This document shows, piece after piece, positions 34,560-42,313 of a DNA stretch of 64,000 nucleotides. The notes below the pieces were generated by a model that saw nothing but the letters and a program-made list of their open reading frames with translations, made no database searches and was not told the origin of the DNA. This stretch comes from G025836975 sp040391135 (GTDB taxonomy: Bacteria; Pseudomonadota; Gammaproteobacteria; Burkholderiales; Burkholderiaceae_B): positions 1 through 64,000 of the forward strand of contig JBEBYL010000007.1 of the NCBI GenBank assembly GCA_040391135.1, given 5' to 3'. Positions within the stretch are counted from its first letter, which is position 1. Every line of letters begins with the position of its first letter. The position numbers were made by a program, and so were the translations under genes.

Positions 34560-36075
34560 GCGCGGTCTCCGTAAGGTTTTCCGTCCACAGGCCGCTCATC
34601 CATCGGCCGATCAGGTCGTTGTCGGCCTCCATGGCCTTGATGGATGGAGACATCCTGCCCTTGGACATGACCACCAGCCTGTCGGATATCTCGAACAATT
34701 CGTCCAGCTCCTCGGAAACGACCAGCACGGCGCAGCCCGCATCGCGCAAGCTGAGCAATTCAGCCCGGATTTGAGCGGCCGCGCCGACATCAACCCCCCA
34801 GGTGGGCTGCGCCACCAGCAATACCCGGGGATTGCGCGCCACTTCGCGGCCGATGATGTACTTTTGCAGATTGCCGCCCGACAGGCTTGCGGCGGCCGCC
34901 CAGGGCCCGGCCGCCTTGACCCGGAAACGTTCGATGATGCTTGACGCCAGGCGCCGGGCGGCGGCCCGCCTGATGAAGCCGCGCCGGACCGTGGCGCTGT
35001 CCTGATGCGAAAGCAGAACATTCTGTGCGAGGCTCAGTTCGGGAACCGCGCCGCGTCCCAGGCGCTCCTCGGGGACAAAGGCCATGCCGTGCCCTCTGCG
35101 CCAGGCGGCCGGGCGCCGGCCTATGGCAAGGCCTTGCAACATGATGGCGTCCGCGTCCGCGCGGGGGTCCTCGCCGGACAACACGGCCAGCAATTCCTGC
35201 TGGCCATTGCCCGATACTCCCGCCACCCCCAGGATTTCGCCGGCACGGATTTCGAAGCCTATATCGACCAGTTCGGTGGCAAAGGGATGAGCCCGGGGCA
35301 ATGCAAGATTGCGTACCGAGAGCATGGTTTCGCCTGCCGGCTTTTCCCGGTATACGACGGGCGGCGGCTCCGTTCCTATCATCATGCGCGACAGGCTGGC
35401 TTCGGTTTCACCGCGCGGATCGCACACGCCGGTGACCCTGCCGCCGCGCATCACTGTGCATGCATGGCACAGCGCGCGGATTTCATCGAGCTTATGACTG
35501 ATATAGAGAATGCTGCAGCCCTCGGACGCCAGCTTGCGCAAGGTTTCGAACAGCTTGCTGACGGCCTGCGGCGTCAACACCGAGGTGGGCTCGTCCAGGA
35601 TAAGCAACTGGGGACCGCCCAGCAGTGCCCGCACGATCTCCACCCGCTGGCGCTCCCCCACGGATAATGTATGCACATGCCGCCGAGGCTCCAGGTCGAG
35701 CCCGTATTGATGGGCGGTGTCGGCAATGCGGCGCTCCAGCGCGTCGATGCGCGTGCCCTTGGGCAAGCCCAGGGCAATGTTTTCGGTCACCGTCAGCGTG
35801 TCGAACAGCGAGAAATGCTGGAAAACCATGCCTATGCCCAACTGCCTGGCCAGCGCCGGACTGCCGATGTCCGTTTCGACCCCATTCCAGAGAATCCGGC
35901 CGGAGTCCGGGCGGGTCACCCCATAGATGATTTTCATCAGGGTCGACTTGCCGGCCCCGTTTTCACCCAGTACGGCATGGATTTCCCCGGCCTGCACGCT
36001 CAGGTCTACCCCGTCATTGGCTACAACGGCCGGATACCGCTTGGTGATCTGCGTTAGCGCAAGGCGTGTAGTCAT
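34546..36075 (-). CDS. ABC transporter ATPase with two nucleotide-binding domains
   Basis: A 509-residue fused ATPase (YufO/RbsA type). The N-terminal half has a complete Walker A (GENGAGKSTLMK), signature LSVGERQR and Walker B LLILDEPTS. The second half has the usual degenerate Walker A (GVSGNGQQELL) and signature LSGGNLQK. First gene of the operon; it energises uptake of the BMP ligand, likely nucleosides. Confidence 0.93.
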   Translation of the reverse strand: MTTRLALTQITKRYPAVVANDGVDLSVQAGEIHAVLGENGAGKSTLMKIIYGVTRPDSGRILWNGVETDIGSPALARQLGIGMVFQHFSLFDTLTVTENIALGLPKGTRIDALERRIADTAHQYGLDLEPRRHVHTLSVGERQRVEIVRALLGGPQLLILDEPTSVLTPQAVSKLFETLRKLASEGCSILYISHKLDEIRALCHACTVMRGGRVTGVCDPRGETEASLSRMMIGTEPPPVVYREKPAGETMLSVRNLALPRAHPFATELVDIGFEIRAGEILGVAGVSGNGQQELLAVLSGEDPRADADAIMLQGLAIGRRPAAWRRGHGMAFVPEERLGRGAVPELSLAQNVLLSHQDSATVRRGFIRRAAARRLASSIIERFRVKAAGPWAAAASLSGGNLQKYIIGREVARNPRVLLVAQPTWGVDVGAAAQIRAELLSLRDAGCAVLVVSEELDELFEISDRLVVMSKGRMSPSIKAMEADNDLIGRWMSGLWTENLTETAHVQA

Positions 36076-36113
36076 GTTCTTTTCGGGAATAATCGCGGGC
36101 CGGCGGGGCGATG

Positions 36114-36305
36114 CTAGCGCTGCGACAATGCCTTTTCGATTTTCTTGTCGGTCTTGTACTGGCTAAGCGCGTAGACCGCCCAGATCGTGGCGGGCAACCA
36201 GCCGATAATCGTGAGCTGGAGAATCAGGCACAGGATGCCGGCAATCGGCCGCCCGATGGTGAAAAAAGTCAGCCAAGGCAGCAACAGGGCGATAATGAGT
36301 CTCAT
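36114..36305 (-). CDS. Pmp3/YqaE family membrane peptide
   Basis: A 63-residue peptide with two membrane segments (LIIALLLPWLTFFTIG and ILCLILQLTIIGWLPATIWAVY), the Pmp3/YqaE pattern. Family members affect membrane potential or stress tolerance; the role in this bacterium is unknown. Same strand as the ABC operon, 38 bases before it, so it may share the transcript. Start ATG at 36305. Confidence 0.85.
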   Translation of the reverse strand: MRLIIALLLPWLTFFTIGRPIAGILCLILQLTIIGWLPATIWAVYALSQYKTDKKIEKALSQR

Positions 36306-36374
36306 GTTTCAACCGTTCTTGTGTATATGCAAAGCCTGCTATTCTAACCTCTGCCACATCTTGGGACATCCGAA

Positions 36375-36947
36375 ATGACCGAAATCGCGACACAGGTATG
36401 GCTGACCATCGTCCAGGAATTTTCCGATATCCCCGATGCGGAGCAGGCCACCCGCATCGTGCTGCGTCTGGCCATGGCCATTTTACTGGGCGCCGCCATC
36501 GGTTACGAGCGCGAACTTCAGGGCAAGGCCGCCGGGCTGCGCACGCATATGCTGGTGTCGCTGGGCGCCGCCATCTTCGTGCTGGTGCCGTTGCAAAGCG
36601 GCATGGAAATAGCCGATGCCAGCCGCGTGCTTCAGGGCGTGATAGCCGGCATAGGCTTCCTGGGCGCCGGCGCCATCATAAAACATAGCAACAGCCACGA
36701 GATAAAAGGGCTGACGACCGCCGCCAGCATATGGGTGGCCGCCGCCGTAGGCATCGCGGCGGGCATGGGCCGGGAAGCCACTGCGGTCGTCAGCACCTTA
36801 GCCGCCCTGTTTATCCTGGCCATCGTCAAGCGCATGGAAATCGGCATCGACAGCGGCGATGGCGGTGCCCGCCCGCTACCGGAGACGGCCGGCCGCGATA
36901 GCCGGCCCTCCAAGGTCGGCCGAGACCCGGCCGGCGGCCAGCCGTAA
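36375..36947 (+). CDS. MgtC/SapB family membrane protein
   Basis: A 190-residue inner-membrane protein with 4-5 segments. MgtC signatures: LGAAIGYERELQGKAAGLRTH and IGFLGAGAIIK. Family members support growth at low Mg2+ or modulate the F-type ATPase. It lacks a long C-terminal ACT-like domain. The last 72 bases overlap the convergent IclR gene. Confidence 0.88.
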   Translation: MTEIATQVWLTIVQEFSDIPDAEQATRIVLRLAMAILLGAAIGYERELQGKAAGLRTHMLVSLGAAIFVLVPLQSGMEIADASRVLQGVIAGIGFLGAGAIIKHSNSHEIKGLTTAASIWVAAAVGIAAGMGREATAVVSTLAALFILAIVKRMEIGIDSGDGGARPLPETAGRDSRPSKVGRDPAGGQP

Positions 36948-37649
36948 GGCGCGGGCGACATCGCCATTCCAGCGATGATCGAAATTGGTCTTGTAGTCCA
37001 GGACCGTCATGGCGAGCACCAGGCGTCCACGGTCGTCGTAAACCGGCGCGGCAAATGCGCTCATGCCGTTCATGAAATCGCCTTCGGCCCGGGCCATGCC
37101 CCGCTTGCGCACCTGCTCGACGGTTTCCTTGTTGCTTTCCCGGCGATCCAGGCTATCGGCCGAGTCCAGATAGGCCTGGATCGCCTCCGCATCCATGAAG
37201 GCCGCGAAAACGCGGCCGGTGGCCGAGCGATAAAGCGGAAATACGGACCCGAGCCCGACATTCACCATGACGGGACGATTGGGCTGCTCCCATCGGACCA
37301 CCGTGGGTCCGAAACTGCCCCATACCGAAATGGCCACGGTATGGCCGACTTCCAGGCATAGCCGCTCCGCTTCTTTCGTGGCCAGGGAAATGGGCTCGAT
37401 GGTGGCAAGGCACGACAGGCTGAACTCCAGTGCCACCCTGCCCATGCCGTATAGCCCGGTTTCCGCATCCTGCGTAATGAAGCCGGTGCGCATGAAACTT
37501 ACCAGATAGCGGTGCGCCTTGCTGGGCGCGATGCCGGCCTTTTCCGCGATATCGGTGATCTTCATCGGGCGCCGGTTATGGGCGACGATCAGCATGAGGT
37601 CAAGGCCGTTCTCGACGGACTGAACGCCCGCCTGCATAGGTTTGCTCAT
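36876..37649 (-). CDS. IclR family transcriptional regulator
   Basis: About 257 residues: N-terminal winged HTH (SVENGLDLMLIVAHNRRPMK, then AGIAPSKAHRYLVSFMRTG) and a C-terminal GAF-like effector domain (~90-250). Divergent from the acyl-CoA ligase operon, with an IclR-consensus-like palindrome between them. The start is uncertain: ATG at 37649 or 37655 (both after GGAAAA) rather than the TTG at 37685. The inducer is probably a substrate or CoA ester of the operon. Confidence 0.88.
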   Translation of the reverse strand: MSKPMQAGVQSVENGLDLMLIVAHNRRPMKITDIAEKAGIAPSKAHRYLVSFMRTGFITQDAETGLYGMGRVALEFSLSCLATIEPISLATKEAERLCLEVGHTVAISVWGSFGPTVVRWEQPNRPVMVNVGLGSVFPLYRSATGRVFAAFMDAEAIQAYLDSADSLDRRESNKETVEQVRKRGMARAEGDFMNGMSAFAAPVYDDRGRLVLAMTVLDYKTNFDHRWNGDVARALRLAAGRVSADLGGPAIAAGRLR

Positions 37650-37760
37650 CTTCATTTTCCGTTTTGCCGCAAGCACCTGGATCAAAGGCTACGACTGTAC
37701 AACATGGATACATCCGAAGCAAAAGAATTGACACCGCCGAAAGCACATGTTTATGATTAG

Positions 37761-37775
37761 CGAAAATAATTTCCA
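37761..37775. promoter_or_regulatory. IclR-like operator
   Basis: CGAAAATAATTTCCA matches 12 of 14 defined positions of the E. coli IclR consensus TGGAAATNATTTCCA. It sits 20 bases before the ligase start and between that gene and a divergent IclR-type regulator, so it is a strong candidate binding site. Not experimentally shown. Confidence 0.5.
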
Positions 37776-37795
37776 TAATTCAGAAAAGGCAAAAA

Positions 37796-39346
37796 ATGCT
37801 GACTGGAGACATGCTACGCCGCTCCGCGGTGCGCTTCCCCCATAAACAAGCCATCATTTACCGAGGGCCGGACAAGCGCTCGAGCGTAAGCTATTCGCAG
37901 CTGGACGCCTTGTCCAATCGCCTTGCAAATGCCCTGCTGAGTCTCGGGCTGGCAAAGGGCGCCAAGGTATCGATGCTTTCGCGCAACCTGCCCGAATACG
38001 GCGCCGTGTTCTTCGGGGTCGCCCGGACCGGCTATGTCCTGAACAACGTTTCCATCCTGTACGCCCCCGATGAGCTGGCCTGGACGCTGAACAAGTCGGA
38101 TACCGAAGTGTTGATCTTCGACGCGGCGCTTGCGGAAAAGGTGGCGGCGGTGCGCGCCTCCTGCCCGCGAATCCGCCTATACATCGCCATCGGGCAGACC
38201 GACCTTTTCGATGCAATACCCTTCGAGCGCTTCATCGAAAGCGGCTCAAGCCGGGAACCCGACGTGCAGTTGGATGAACGCGATCCATTTTGCATGACCT
38301 ATACCGGCGGGACGACAGGGCGCCCCAAGGGCGTGCTGGTGGACCACCGCGCGCGCGACGTCACCGCGCATACCGTGATGGTCGAAGAGGCCATAGGGCC
38401 GCTCGACCTGGTCGCCATCGTCACCCCCCTATTCCACGTCGCGGCGCTGAACATCATGTTTCAACCGGCCATATTGGCGGGGGCCAGCACGGTTTTCATC
38501 ACGCCCTGGTCCCCGGAAGGCTTCCTGCAAGCCATAGAGGAAGAAAAAATCACCGCCACGTTCATGGTTCCCACCCAGGCCAATGCATTGGCCACCCTGC
38601 CGGGCCTGGAAGAAAGAAAACTGGAATCCTGGACCAAGCTCTCGTTCGCCGGCGCCCCCATGCCGGACTGGGTGCAAACAGAGTTGATGAAACGCCTGCC
38701 CCAGTTGCGCCTGACCCAGATCTACGGCCAATCCGAAGTAGGCGTGATCGCGGCGCTGCCCTGGCACCGCCTTCCGGAAAAACTGGGCAGTGTCGGACAG
38801 CAGCCCTACAACGTCGACGTTGCCGTGCTGCGTCCCGATGGCAGCCGCGCCGCGCCCGGAGAGATGGGCGAAGTGGCATCCCGGGGCGACAACCTGATGC
38901 TTTGTTATTACAACGAACCCGAGCAAACAGCCGGCTTTTTCAAGCTGGGCCAAGGCTGGGGGCTCACCGGCGATATCGGCGTGGCCGATGCCGAAGGCTA
39001 CATAACCCTGGTCGACCGCGCCAAGGACATGCTGATTTCCGGCGGAGAGAATGTCTATCCGAAAGAAATCGAGGACGTGCTGTATCTGCTGCCCGAGGTC
39101 GCGGAATGCGCGGTATTTGGCGTTCCGGACGAAAAATGGGGTGAAGTGCCCGCCGCCTATATCTTGCTCAAGTCGGGGCAGACCCTGACGGAAGAGCGGG
39201 TTATTGCGCAATGCGAGGCCAGGCTCGCACGATTGAAGCGCCCCAGGGTGATCAAGTTCGTCCAGGACTTTCCCAAGACGCCCATCGGCAAAATACAAAA
39301 GAACATCCTGAAAGAGCCATATTGGCAAAACAGAAAGAAAATCTAG
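37796..39346 (+). CDS. Acyl-CoA synthetase (AMP-forming, class I)
   Basis: A 516-residue adenylate-forming ligase that makes acyl-CoA from acid, ATP and CoA. The phosphate loop is YTGGTTGRPKG, the adenine motif YGQSEVGV, the hinge region GLTGDIGV, and the catalytic Lys lies in KTPIGKIQKN. The length suits medium-, long-chain or aromatic acid ligases. AAAAGG ribosome site. First gene of an operon with crotonase, SDR and a receptor. Substrate not predictable. Confidence 0.92.
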   Translation: MLTGDMLRRSAVRFPHKQAIIYRGPDKRSSVSYSQLDALSNRLANALLSLGLAKGAKVSMLSRNLPEYGAVFFGVARTGYVLNNVSILYAPDELAWTLNKSDTEVLIFDAALAEKVAAVRASCPRIRLYIAIGQTDLFDAIPFERFIESGSSREPDVQLDERDPFCMTYTGGTTGRPKGVLVDHRARDVTAHTVMVEEAIGPLDLVAIVTPLFHVAALNIMFQPAILAGASTVFITPWSPEGFLQAIEEEKITATFMVPTQANALATLPGLEERKLESWTKLSFAGAPMPDWVQTELMKRLPQLRLTQIYGQSEVGVIAALPWHRLPEKLGSVGQQPYNVDVAVLRPDGSRAAPGEMGEVASRGDNLMLCYYNEPEQTAGFFKLGQGWGLTGDIGVADAEGYITLVDRAKDMLISGGENVYPKEIEDVLYLLPEVAECAVFGVPDEKWGEVPAAYILLKSGQTLTEERVIAQCEARLARLKRPRVIKFVQDFPKTPIGKIQKNILKEPYWQNRKKI

Positions 39347-39361
39347 GAAAAAGGAAACCCC

Positions 39362-40189
39362 ATGGCCAATCCATCGCCCTACGAACACTACCAATCCTTG
39401 ACGCTGACGCGCCACGAACATGGCATTCTTGAAGTCGTGATGGGCGCCGCCCAAAGCGCCAACAAGAAACTCTCCACCGCCGACCACAATCTGCATCGCG
39501 AACTATCCACCATCTGGAACGATATCGATCGCGACCCGGACACCCGCGTGGCCATCATAAGAGGCGAAGGCAAAGGCTTCTCCGCCGGCGGCGACCTGAG
39601 CCTGGTCGAGGACATGGCCAATGATTTCAATGTGCGGGCGCGGGTGTGGCGCGAGGCGCGCGACCTGGTCTACAACGTGATCAACTGCTCCAAGCCGATC
39701 GTTTCGGCCATGCATGGCCCCGCCGTGGGCGCGGGCCTGGTGGCCGGCTTGCTGGCCGACGTCTCCATTGCCGCGAATAACGCGCGCATCATCGATGGCC
39801 ACACCCGCCTGGGCGTGGCCGCCGGCGACCACGCCGCCATCGTCTGGCCTTTGCTGTGCGGCATGGCCAAAGCCAAGTATTACCTGATGCTGTGCGAGTC
39901 GGTGTCCGGCCAGGAAGCCGAACGCATAGGGCTGGTGTCGCTGGCGGTGGACGAGGCCGAGCTGATGTCCAAGGCATTCGATGTCGCCCAGCGCCTGGCA
40001 ACCGGGTCGCAGACCGCCATACGCTGGACCAAGTATGCATTGAACAACTGGCTGCGCCTTGCCGGCCCCAGCTTCGACGCATCGCTGGCATTGGAATTCA
40101 TGGGGTTTTCCGGGCCCGACGTCCATGAAGGAATAGCTTCACTAAGAGACCGTCGCAATCCTAATTTCGATCCATCCTGCCCTTTCTAG
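39362..40189 (+). CDS. Crotonase-superfamily protein lacking both hydratase glutamates
   Basis: A 275-residue enoyl-CoA hydratase/isomerase homologue with the CoA-thioester oxyanion-hole motif SAGGDLS (residues 74-80) and GAG at 123-125. The two glutamates used by classic enoyl-CoA hydratase appear replaced: Val127 and His147 by my alignment to rat crotonase. So it may be an isomerase, hydrolase or decarboxylase rather than a hydratase. It starts 15 bases after the ligase and is followed closely by an SDR gene. Confidence 0.85.
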   Translation: MANPSPYEHYQSLTLTRHEHGILEVVMGAAQSANKKLSTADHNLHRELSTIWNDIDRDPDTRVAIIRGEGKGFSAGGDLSLVEDMANDFNVRARVWREARDLVYNVINCSKPIVSAMHGPAVGAGLVAGLLADVSIAANNARIIDGHTRLGVAAGDHAAIVWPLLCGMAKAKYYLMLCESVSGQEAERIGLVSLAVDEAELMSKAFDVAQRLATGSQTAIRWTKYALNNWLRLAGPSFDASLALEFMGFSGPDVHEGIASLRDRRNPNFDPSCPF

Positions 40190-40197
40190 GAGCCGCC

Positions 40198-40971
40198 ATG
40201 AACCTTGACCTAGAGGGACGCACCGCGCTGGTGCTGGGCGGAACCCGCGGACTGGGCTGGGCCTGCGCCCAGGCGCTGGCCCATGAGGGTGCGCGGGTCA
40301 TCATCAATGGCCGTGATGCCTCGCACGGAGAGCGCAGCGCCGCAGCTTTGCCGGGCGGGCATTTCGTGGGCGGCGACATAGGCAATGAACAAGAGCGCCG
40401 CAAGCTGATCGATGCCGTCCACGCCATCGCCGGCCCGGACATCATCGTAACCAACGCCGGCGGCCCGCCTGCGGCTCCGTTCGAGGAGACCGATGCCGAG
40501 CTCTGGCGGCAATGCTATGAAACCAATGTGCTGGGCCCTCTTGAAGTCGTCCGGGCCATGCTGGCATCGATGCGCCGGAAGCAGTTCGGGCGCATCATCA
40601 ATATCACTTCCTTCGTGGTCAAGGAGCTGTACCCGAACATGGCCTTGTCCAACAGCCTGCGCATCGGACTGACCGGCGCGATGGGTTCGCTGGCCCGCGA
40701 AGTGGCCGCATCGGGCATCACGGTCAATGGGCTGCTGCCCGGCCTCATGGACACCGGAGCCTTGCAGCGTGTCATCGACGATCGGTCGAAGCGCGGCAAG
40801 CTCAGCGAACAGGAGGTGCGCGAGCAGATGGCGGCCGGAATCCCCATGCAGCGCCTGGGGACCGCCGACGATTTCGGCGCCATGTGCGCCTTCCTGGCAT
40901 CGCCGCAAGCCGCATACATAACGGGACAGAATATCTGCATAGACGGAGGCTTGGCCCGCAATTCGATCTGA
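40198..40971 (+). CDS. SDR family protein without the Tyr-Lys dyad
   Basis: A 257-residue Rossmann-fold protein. The cofactor motif is GGTRGLG (residues 14-20) and NAGG at 86-89 is present. Ser138 is present, but the usual YxxSK motif is replaced by MALSN (148-152), so the normal catalytic Tyr and Lys are absent; Tyr145 lies nearby. The substrate and even the reaction are uncertain. Third gene of the IclR-linked operon, 8 bases after the crotonase. Confidence 0.85.
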   Translation: MNLDLEGRTALVLGGTRGLGWACAQALAHEGARVIINGRDASHGERSAAALPGGHFVGGDIGNEQERRKLIDAVHAIAGPDIIVTNAGGPPAAPFEETDAELWRQCYETNVLGPLEVVRAMLASMRRKQFGRIINITSFVVKELYPNMALSNSLRIGLTGAMGSLAREVAASGITVNGLLPGLMDTGALQRVIDDRSKRGKLSEQEVREQMAAGIPMQRLGTADDFGAMCAFLASPQAAYITGQNICIDGGLARNSI

Positions 40972-41028
40972 GACCAAAGAAGGCAAACCGCGCGCAACGA
41001 TCGCGCCCATACCAACAAAGGAGACAAC

Positions 41029-42249
41029 ATGACATCAACCCGAAAATCCGCGGCGCTGGCGCTATCCGCCCTGTCGCTGTTCGCTTTCACGCAGGTCAAG
41101 GCCGCATCGGTTTCAGACGATGTCGTACGCGTGGGGGTGATTACCGACATGAGCAGCGCCTTGGCGGACTTGTCCGGCCAGGGGTCCATTACCGCGGTCA
41201 AAATGGCCGTCGAGGACTTCGGCGGCAAAGTACTGGGCAAGCCGATCGAGGTGCTGAGCGCTGATCATCACAGCAAGCCCGATGTGGCTTCTTCAACCGC
41301 CCGCAAATGGTTCGATGTTGAAAAAGTCGACATGATCACCGACCTGACCAACTCCGCCGCCGCGCTGGCGGCCGTCGACATTGCGAAAGAAAAGAACCGG
41401 ATCGCCATCATCAATGGCGCCGGCACTACGCGCATCACCAACCAGAATTGCACGCCCAACAGTATCCACTATGCTTGGGATACCTACGCCATGGCGCACG
41501 GGGCAGCCAAGGCCATCGTTAAAAACGGCGGAGACACCTGGTACTTCCTGACCGCCGACTATGCCTTCGGCCACCAGATCGAACGGGACGTGACAAACGT
41601 GGTCGAGCAAAGCGGCGGCAAAGTCGTGGGCAGCGCCCGGCACCCCTTTAACGCCAACGATCTTTCCTCTTTCATATTCAGCGCGAAGACCTCCGGGGCG
41701 AAGATCATCGGACTGGCCAATGGCGGCAGCGACACCATCAACTCCATCAAGGCGGCTCGCGAGTTCGGCGTTGATCCGGCCAAGCAGAACCTGGCGGGGC
41801 TGGCCGTCTTCATTACCGACATACATGGCGTAGGACTGGAACAGGCGCAGGGGCTGATGCTGACCGCGGCCTTCTATTGGGACCTGAACGATGAAACGCG
41901 CAAATGGTCCAAGCGCTATTACGAGCGCATGAAAAAGATGCCCACCGCCATCCAGGCCGCCAACTATTCATCGACGCTGCACTATCTGCGCGCCGTGGAA
42001 GCCGCAGGCACCGACGAAACCTCCGCGGTCATGGCGAAAATGAAATCCATGAAGATCAATGATTTCTTCGCGAAGAACGGCGTTATCCGCAAGGACGGCC
42101 GCATGGTGCATGACATGTACCTGATGCAGGTGAAAACACCGGCCGAGTCCAAATACGACTGGGATTATTACAAGATCGTCGCCACCATTCCCGGCGAAGA
42201 AGCCTTTCAGCCCCTGGAGGAATCCACCTGCGCATTGGTCAAAAACTAG
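41029..42249 (+). CDS. Branched-chain-amino-acid-type ABC substrate-binding protein
   Basis: A 406-residue periplasmic receptor (Peripla_BP_6, LivK-like). Signal peptide cleavage is near QVKAA (~residue 25). The mature start VRVGVITDMSSALADLSGQG and the later LAGLAVFITDIHGVG are typical. Such receptors in degradation operons often bind aromatic or other organic acids rather than amino acids. AAAGGAGACAAC precedes the ATG. The matching permeases and ATPases are not in this window. Confidence 0.9.
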   Translation: MTSTRKSAALALSALSLFAFTQVKAASVSDDVVRVGVITDMSSALADLSGQGSITAVKMAVEDFGGKVLGKPIEVLSADHHSKPDVASSTARKWFDVEKVDMITDLTNSAAALAAVDIAKEKNRIAIINGAGTTRITNQNCTPNSIHYAWDTYAMAHGAAKAIVKNGGDTWYFLTADYAFGHQIERDVTNVVEQSGGKVVGSARHPFNANDLSSFIFSAKTSGAKIIGLANGGSDTINSIKAAREFGVDPAKQNLAGLAVFITDIHGVGLEQAQGLMLTAAFYWDLNDETRKWSKRYYERMKKMPTAIQAANYSSTLHYLRAVEAAGTDETSAVMAKMKSMKINDFFAKNGVIRKDGRMVHDMYLMQVKTPAESKYDWDYYKIVATIPGEEAFQPLEESTCALVKN

Positions 42250-42270
42250 CCCGCGGGCATCGCGGGCTAG
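42246..42270. terminator. Hairpin between convergent receptor and AsmA genes
   Basis: A perfect 10-bp stem CTAGCCCGCG / CGCGGGCTAG with a 5-base loop that includes the receptor's TAG stop codon. It lies in the 64-base gap between convergent genes. No T tract, so it may stop transcription in both directions or protect 3' ends. Confidence 0.55.
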
Positions 42271-42313
42271 CCAATGGCGCGACGGAAAGGCGCATAGGGC
42301 CCGCTTGCCAAGG

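Noticed and set aside
37653..37685. A longer IclR-family N terminus from a TTG codon at 37685
   Set aside because: The extension is not conserved in the family and two ATGs with purine-rich sites follow.
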